64,000 nt of DNA from Steroidobacteraceae bacterium (GTDB lineage Bacteria; Pseudomonadota; Gammaproteobacteria; Steroidobacterales; Steroidobacteraceae), in the NCBI GenBank assembly GCA_017853555.1, contig JAFMJH010000002.1, positions 1 to 64,000 on the forward strand, read 5' to 3'. The position numbers were made by a program, and so were the translations under genes. Below, piece after piece: positions 60,702 to 64,000 of this stretch. The notes beneath the pieces are model-generated. The model saw nothing but the letters and a program-made list of their open reading frames with translations, had not been told where the DNA came from and did no database searches. Within the stretch, counting starts at the first letter, position 1; the number at the start of each line of letters is the position of its first letter.

Positions 60702-60744
60702 TTGACGCACCGTTTTGGGTCCCGGGCAACCACCCGTGCGTCAA
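60702..60744. repeat. Large inverted repeat in the ubiK leader
   Basis: TTGACGCAC (60702-60710) and GTGCGTCAA (60736-60744) form 9-bp arms around a 25-base spacer that itself has short complementary runs (GGGT/ACCC). It ends 22 bases before the ubiK start. It could be an operator or a structured 5' leader; no known riboswitch is recognised. Confidence 0.35.
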
Positions 60745-60766
60745 TTGGGGGCAGGCAGAGGTCCAC

Positions 60767-61030
60767 ATGATCAAAATCGACGAACTGGCGCGTCGGCTCG
60801 GCGAGAGCGTGCCGCCTGCATTGCGTGAAGCGCAGCACGACCTCGAAGAAAATTTCCGCGCCGTGCTGCGTGCGAATCTCGCCAAGCTCGATCTCGTCTC
60901 GCGCGACGACTTCGACGTGCAGACCAAAGTGCTCGAACGCACCCGCGCCCAGCTCGAAGCACTCGAGCGGCGGCTCGCCGAACTCGAAGCCCGCGCTGCA
61001 CCGTCGGCCGATCCGCCCGCGCACGGCTGA
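60767..61030 (+). CDS. ubiK: Ubiquinone biosynthesis accessory factor UbiK
   Basis: An 87-residue protein of the BMFP family: helix 'LREAQHDLEENFRAVLRANL' split by 'AKLDLVSRDDFDVQTKVL', then a C-terminal coiled coil 'TRAQLEALERRLAELEARA'. UbiK binds UbiJ and stimulates aerobic ubiquinone synthesis. It commonly sits beside comM in gammaproteobacteria, as here (10 bases apart). GGCAGAGG precedes the ATG. Confidence 0.92.
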   Translation: MIKIDELARRLGESVPPALREAQHDLEENFRAVLRANLAKLDLVSRDDFDVQTKVLERTRAQLEALERRLAELEARAAPSADPPAHG

Positions 61031-61040
61031 CGGTCTCGCC

Positions 61041-62585
61041 ATGTCGGTTTCACGAGTGGCCTGTCGCGCGCAGGACGGCCTCGCTGCGCCTGCGGTCGAC
61101 GTCGAAGTGCATCTCGGCGCAGGGTTGCCGACCTTCACCATCGTCGGTCTGCCGGCCACCGAGGTCAAAGAAAGCAAAGAACGCGTGCGCGCCGCCCTCG
61201 TGAATTCGGGCTACGAGTTTCCGGCCGGTCGCATCACCGTGAACCTCGCACCGGCCGATCTGCCGAAGGATGGCGGGCGCTTCGATCTCGCCATCGCCGT
61301 CGGCATCCTGCTCGCTTCGGCGCAAGTGCCGTCGCGCCCGGAAGTCGCCGCAGCGCTCGAATTGCTCGGCGAACTCGGCCTCGCCGGCGAGTTGCGTCCC
61401 GTGCGCGGTGCGTTGCCCGCCGCCGCCGCCGCGCATGCGGCCGGGCGTGCGTTGTTGTTGCCGCAGGCGAACGCGCGCGACTTGCACTTTTTGCCCGCGG
61501 TGCGCGCCTTCGCGGCCAAAGATTTGCGCGCGGTCTGCGCACATTGGTCGGGCACGCAGCCCTTGGCCGCGCTCGAGCCGGTCGTGCTGGCGTGCGCGGA
61601 TACGGCAGCGTCACAAACGCTGGACGACGTCTGCGGTCAGGCCGAAGGCAAGCGCGCCATCGAAGTCGCTGCGGCGGGCGGTCATGGCGTGCTGTTCGTC
61701 GGCCCGCCGGGTTGCGGCAAGAGCATGCTCGCGCAACGTCTGCCTGCGTTGCTGCCGCCGTTGCGTGCCGAAGAAGCGCTCGAAGTCGCGATGATCGCCT
61801 CGATCGTCACGCCGGGCGGCATCACGCCGTCGCCGCTGCAAAGGCCTTTTCGCACGCCGCATCACTCGGCTTCGGCCGGTGCCATCATCGGCGGCGGGCC
61901 GCGCAGTCTGCCCGGAGAAATCACGCGCGCGCATCGCGGGGTTTTGTTTCTCGACGAATTGCCCGAGTTCGAACGCCGCGTGCTCGAGGCGCTGCGCGAA
62001 CCGCTCGAAAGCGGCACCGTGGCACTGGCGCGCGTCGGTGCGCGCGCCGAATACCCGGCCGCATTCCAGTTGGTCGCGGCGATGAATCCGTGTCCATGCG
62101 GACATGCGGGCGATGCGAAGCGTCGCTGTCGCTGCACGCGCGCACAACTGGCGCGTTACCGCGCGCGACTCTCCGGCCCGCTGCTCGATCGCATCGATTT
62201 GCGCGTCGCGCTCGCCGCCGTGACGGATGCCGAACTGGCCGCGCACCGCGAACGCTCGACGGCGGATTCCGCACGCGCAACGCCCGATGCGCACCGACGC
62301 GCGACCATCGCTGCGGCTCGCGCCCGACAGTGGCAGCGACAAGGTTGTCTGAACGCGGCGCTCGATGCGGCCGCGCTCGAGCGTCACGCGAGGCTTGCGC
62401 CGGCCGCGCAACAGTTGTTGTTGCGCATACGATCGATGCGCGGTTTGAGTCTGCGCGCGATACATCGTTGCCTGCGCGTGGCACGCACGCTGGCCGATCT
62501 TGACGCCCAAAATGAAATCGGCGACGTGAACGTCGCCGAGTCCTTGCGTCTGCGCAGCGCGCTCGAAGAGCCCGCCGACGTCTGA
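61041..62585 (+). CDS. comM: Mg-chelatase-like AAA+ ATPase ComM (YifB)
   Basis: A 514-residue AAA+ helicase. An N-terminal ChlI-type domain ('FTIVGLPATEVKESKERVRA') precedes the ATPase core: Walker A 'GPPGCGKSM', Walker B 'GVLFLDELPEF', and the cysteine-rich 'NPCPCGHAGDAKRRCRC' that is conserved in the family. A C-terminal domain closes the protein. ComM promotes branch migration of integrated DNA in natural transformation. It is convergent with the cytochrome gene. Confidence 0.94.
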   Translation: MSVSRVACRAQDGLAAPAVDVEVHLGAGLPTFTIVGLPATEVKESKERVRAALVNSGYEFPAGRITVNLAPADLPKDGGRFDLAIAVGILLASAQVPSRPEVAAALELLGELGLAGELRPVRGALPAAAAAHAAGRALLLPQANARDLHFLPAVRAFAAKDLRAVCAHWSGTQPLAALEPVVLACADTAASQTLDDVCGQAEGKRAIEVAAAGGHGVLFVGPPGCGKSMLAQRLPALLPPLRAEEALEVAMIASIVTPGGITPSPLQRPFRTPHHSASAGAIIGGGPRSLPGEITRAHRGVLFLDELPEFERRVLEALREPLESGTVALARVGARAEYPAAFQLVAAMNPCPCGHAGDAKRRCRCTRAQLARYRARLSGPLLDRIDLRVALAAVTDAELAAHRERSTADSARATPDAHRRATIAAARARQWQRQGCLNAALDAAALERHARLAPAAQQLLLRIRSMRGLSLRAIHRCLRVARTLADLDAQNEIGDVNVAESLRLRSALEEPADV

Positions 62586-62592
62586 TCGCGAA

Positions 62593-63108
62593 TTATTTGG
62601 CGAGCGCGACCATGTGGTCGACGGCGCCTTTGACCAACTCTTCGGTGAGGTCGGAGCGACCACCCTTCGCCGGCATCACGCCGGCTTTGCCCTGGTAGCC
62701 TTCGATCGCGTGCTTGTAGAGCGTCGCCTGGCCTTGCGCGATGCGCGGGCCCCAGGCGCCTTTGTCGCCGGACTTCGGCGCGCCGCCGATGCCTTGCGTA
62801 TGACAGGCGCCGCACACCGTTTGGTAGGTCGACAGACCGTCGGTCGGCAGCGCGAGCGCGGCCGTCACCGCGGCGCCTGCGGCCGGGCGAATCGCCAGCG
62901 CCGAATTGTCTTGCCCCGCGATGGCTACTCGCGCACCGCTGATGCGTTGATCGACCTGCTCGAGATACTTGGCATCGGCGAGCTTGTGGCCGCCTTGCGT
63001 GTTTTGTCCGACCGCCCGCGAGAAAGCGAAGATCAGGATCGTGATCAGCACCAGGATGCCGAGCACCAGACTGAAAATGTTGAAGAACTTTGAGTCGGAG
63101 TTGGCCAC
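62593..63108 (-). CDS. Membrane-anchored cytochrome c5-type protein
   Basis: A 171-residue cytochrome. One N-terminal membrane helix ('FNIFSLVLGILVLITILIFA') is followed by a linker and a C-terminal haem domain with 'CGACH' (Cys-x-x-Cys-His) and a distal Met in 'GVMPAKGG', as in cytochrome c5. It likely carries electrons between the bc1 complex and a terminal oxidase. The start is a GTG at 63108 with GGGAA 6 bases upstream; longer frames run into non-conserved sequence. Confidence 0.88.
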   Translation of the reverse strand: MANSDSKFFNIFSLVLGILVLITILIFAFSRAVGQNTQGGHKLADAKYLEQVDQRISGARVAIAGQDNSALAIRPAAGAAVTAALALPTDGLSTYQTVCGACHTQGIGGAPKSGDKGAWGPRIAQGQATLYKHAIEGYQGKAGVMPAKGGRSDLTEELVKGAVDHMVALAK

Positions 63109-63163
63109 GATAGATTCCCGCGTCGACGTGATTTTCGAAGGGGCGGAAGTATAGCCGCTCGCC

Positions 63164-63201
63164 GGCCATCCTCCCAAGCGGCCATGCCGCGAGGTGGCCA
63201 T
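63164..63201. repeat. Three GGCCAT repeats at 16-bp spacing
   Basis: GGCCAT occurs at 63164-63169, 63180-63185 and 63196-63201, exactly 16 bases apart, in the region between the divergent cytochrome and FAD-monooxygenase genes. The bases between the copies differ, so it is a short phased repeat rather than a tandem duplication. It could be a cooperative binding array. Confidence 0.35.
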
Positions 63202-63291
63202 TTCGTTGCGAGTCCGCCTGTGCGCGGTCACGGGTCGGCGACAATCGGCGCACGACGCGCGTTCGGGACGCGACAAGGGTCGGGGGTCGGC

Positions 63292-64000
63292 ATGGATCGT
63301 GAGGCGCATATCGCCATCGTCGGCGCAGGCATTTGCGGCTTGACCGCGGCGCTGGCGCTTGCCCGGTTGGGGTTCCGCCGCATCGCGGTCTACGAGCGCA
63401 GTCCGGCGCTCGGCGAGGTCGGCGCGGGCCTGACCTTGAGTCCGAATGCGACGCGTGCCTTGATCGGGCTCGGTCTCGGCGAGACCCTGGAGCGCGCGGC
63501 CGACGAGCCGCACACCGGCCTCACGCGCCATTGGCGCGATGCGCGCGTGCTCACGCGCAGCGAGCGCGGTGCCGCGATTCGTGCCAAGTACGGTGCGCCC
63601 TATCTGCAAATCCATCGCGCCGACTTGCTCGAGATGCTGGCGCAAGCGAGCGCGCGCGAAGCGGCCATCGAAGTGCACACCGCGCACGCGCTCGTCGGCA
63701 TCGACACGCAAGGCGAGCGCAGCGTGCTGCAGTTCGAAAATGGTGCGCGGGTGTCGGCCGACGTCGTGCTCGGCTGCGACGGTCTCAAATCCGCGGTGCG
63801 CAACGCGCTATTCGGCGAGACGCCCGCGCAGTTCAGCGGCTATGTCGCCTGGCGCGCGCTCGTGCCGGCGAGCGCACTTGCCGTGCCGCTCGATCCGCCC
63901 GCGCAGTTGTTCATCGGCATCGAGCGCATGTTCATGCGTTATCTGGTGCGGCACGGCGCGCTCGTCAACGTCGTCGCCGTCGCCCGCTCGCCGGGTTGGA
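63292..64000 (+). CDS. FAD-dependent monooxygenase, copy 3 (cut by window end)
   Basis: The first 236 codons of a third flavoprotein monooxygenase related to those at 8287 and 11781. 'HIAIVGAGICGLTAALALAR' binds FAD, 'VGAGLTLSPNATRAL' and 'LGCDGLKSAVRNALFGE' (DG motif) follow, and the substrate-side 'GYVAWRALVP' matches the other two copies. The gene continues past the window. Substrate unknown; divergent from the cytochrome gene with the GGCCAT repeats between them. Confidence 0.85.
   Translation, partial: MDREAHIAIVGAGICGLTAALALARLGFRRIAVYERSPALGEVGAGLTLSPNATRALIGLGLGETLERAADEPHTGLTRHWRDARVLTRSERGAAIRAKYGAPYLQIHRADLLEMLAQASAREAAIEVHTAHALVGIDTQGERSVLQFENGARVSADVVLGCDGLKSAVRNALFGETPAQFSGYVAWRALVPASALAVPLDPPAQLFIGIERMFMRYLVRHGALVNVVAVARSPGW

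Overview
This is a 64 kb stretch of high-GC chromosome, densely coding on both strands and apparently from a free-living gammaproteobacterium. The lineage is inferred from gene orders typical of that class: DUF971-ubiE-ubiJ-ubiB, dapF-DUF484-xerC, ubiK beside comM, and a trp operon with ribosome-mediated attenuation. I cannot name a family with confidence. I see no rRNA, tRNA, CRISPR array, insertion sequence or phage gene. No gene-free stretch exceeds about 270 bases, and many genes overlap by 4 bases (ATGA/GTGA), so translational coupling is widespread.

Layout. Positions 1-8.2 kb hold a Crp-type regulator, a DUF4399 protein, an orphan ModA, a flavin oxidoreductase coupled to a small unknown protein and a RodZ-like protein, a periplasmic S1 protease divergent from a WYL regulator, and rimO. 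Positions 8.2-16 kb form an accessory catabolic or biosynthetic cluster: two paralogous FAD aromatic-type monooxygenases, two methyltransferases, a small orphan protein, DUF1838, an SDR and a UbiD-family decarboxylase with an unusual active-site region. A perfect 10-bp-arm palindrome lies before the first gene. Positions 16-22.4 kb are a tetR-tolC-adaptor-RND efflux operon with a clear palindromic operator. Positions 22.4-24.7 kb are a translationally coupled racemase-HbpS-azlC-azlD operon. Positions 24.8-28.2 kb are feoA-feoB followed by one reading frame that joins a small FeoB-associated-type membrane protein to a BtuF-like binding protein. YajQ and a TlpA-like lipoprotein follow.

Positions 30-36.7 kb are a complete seven-gene trp operon (E-G-D-C-F-B-A). 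It is preceded by a leader peptide with tandem Trp codons, a pause hairpin and an intrinsic terminator. The promoter places the start of transcription at the leader AUG, so the leader may be leaderless. Positions 36.7-39.2 kb hold a Bcr/CflA transporter and a HisD-family dehydrogenase resembling HpsN. Positions 39.2-42.8 kb are ubiquinone genes (ubiB, ubiJ, ubiE) and DUF971. A plus-strand terminator with no gene in front of it marks a candidate small RNA. Positions 42.9-50.4 kb carry bTHX, a TetA-like transporter overlapping a KAS III gene, an unknown membrane protein, a Tat-type amine oxidase, a paraoxonase-like enzyme, a racemase-fold protein without its cysteines, and an SDR without its Tyr-Lys pair.

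Positions 50.5-55.3 kb hold a fasciclin protein divergent from a CarH/LitR-type B12 photoreceptor regulator, with three TGTACA sites between them, then a DUF1800/DUF1501 pair. The rest is housekeeping: xerC, DUF484, dapF, a beta-hydroxyacid dehydrogenase, glnK-amtB, ubiK, comM and a membrane c5-type cytochrome. A third paralogue of the FAD monooxygenases is cut off by the window end.
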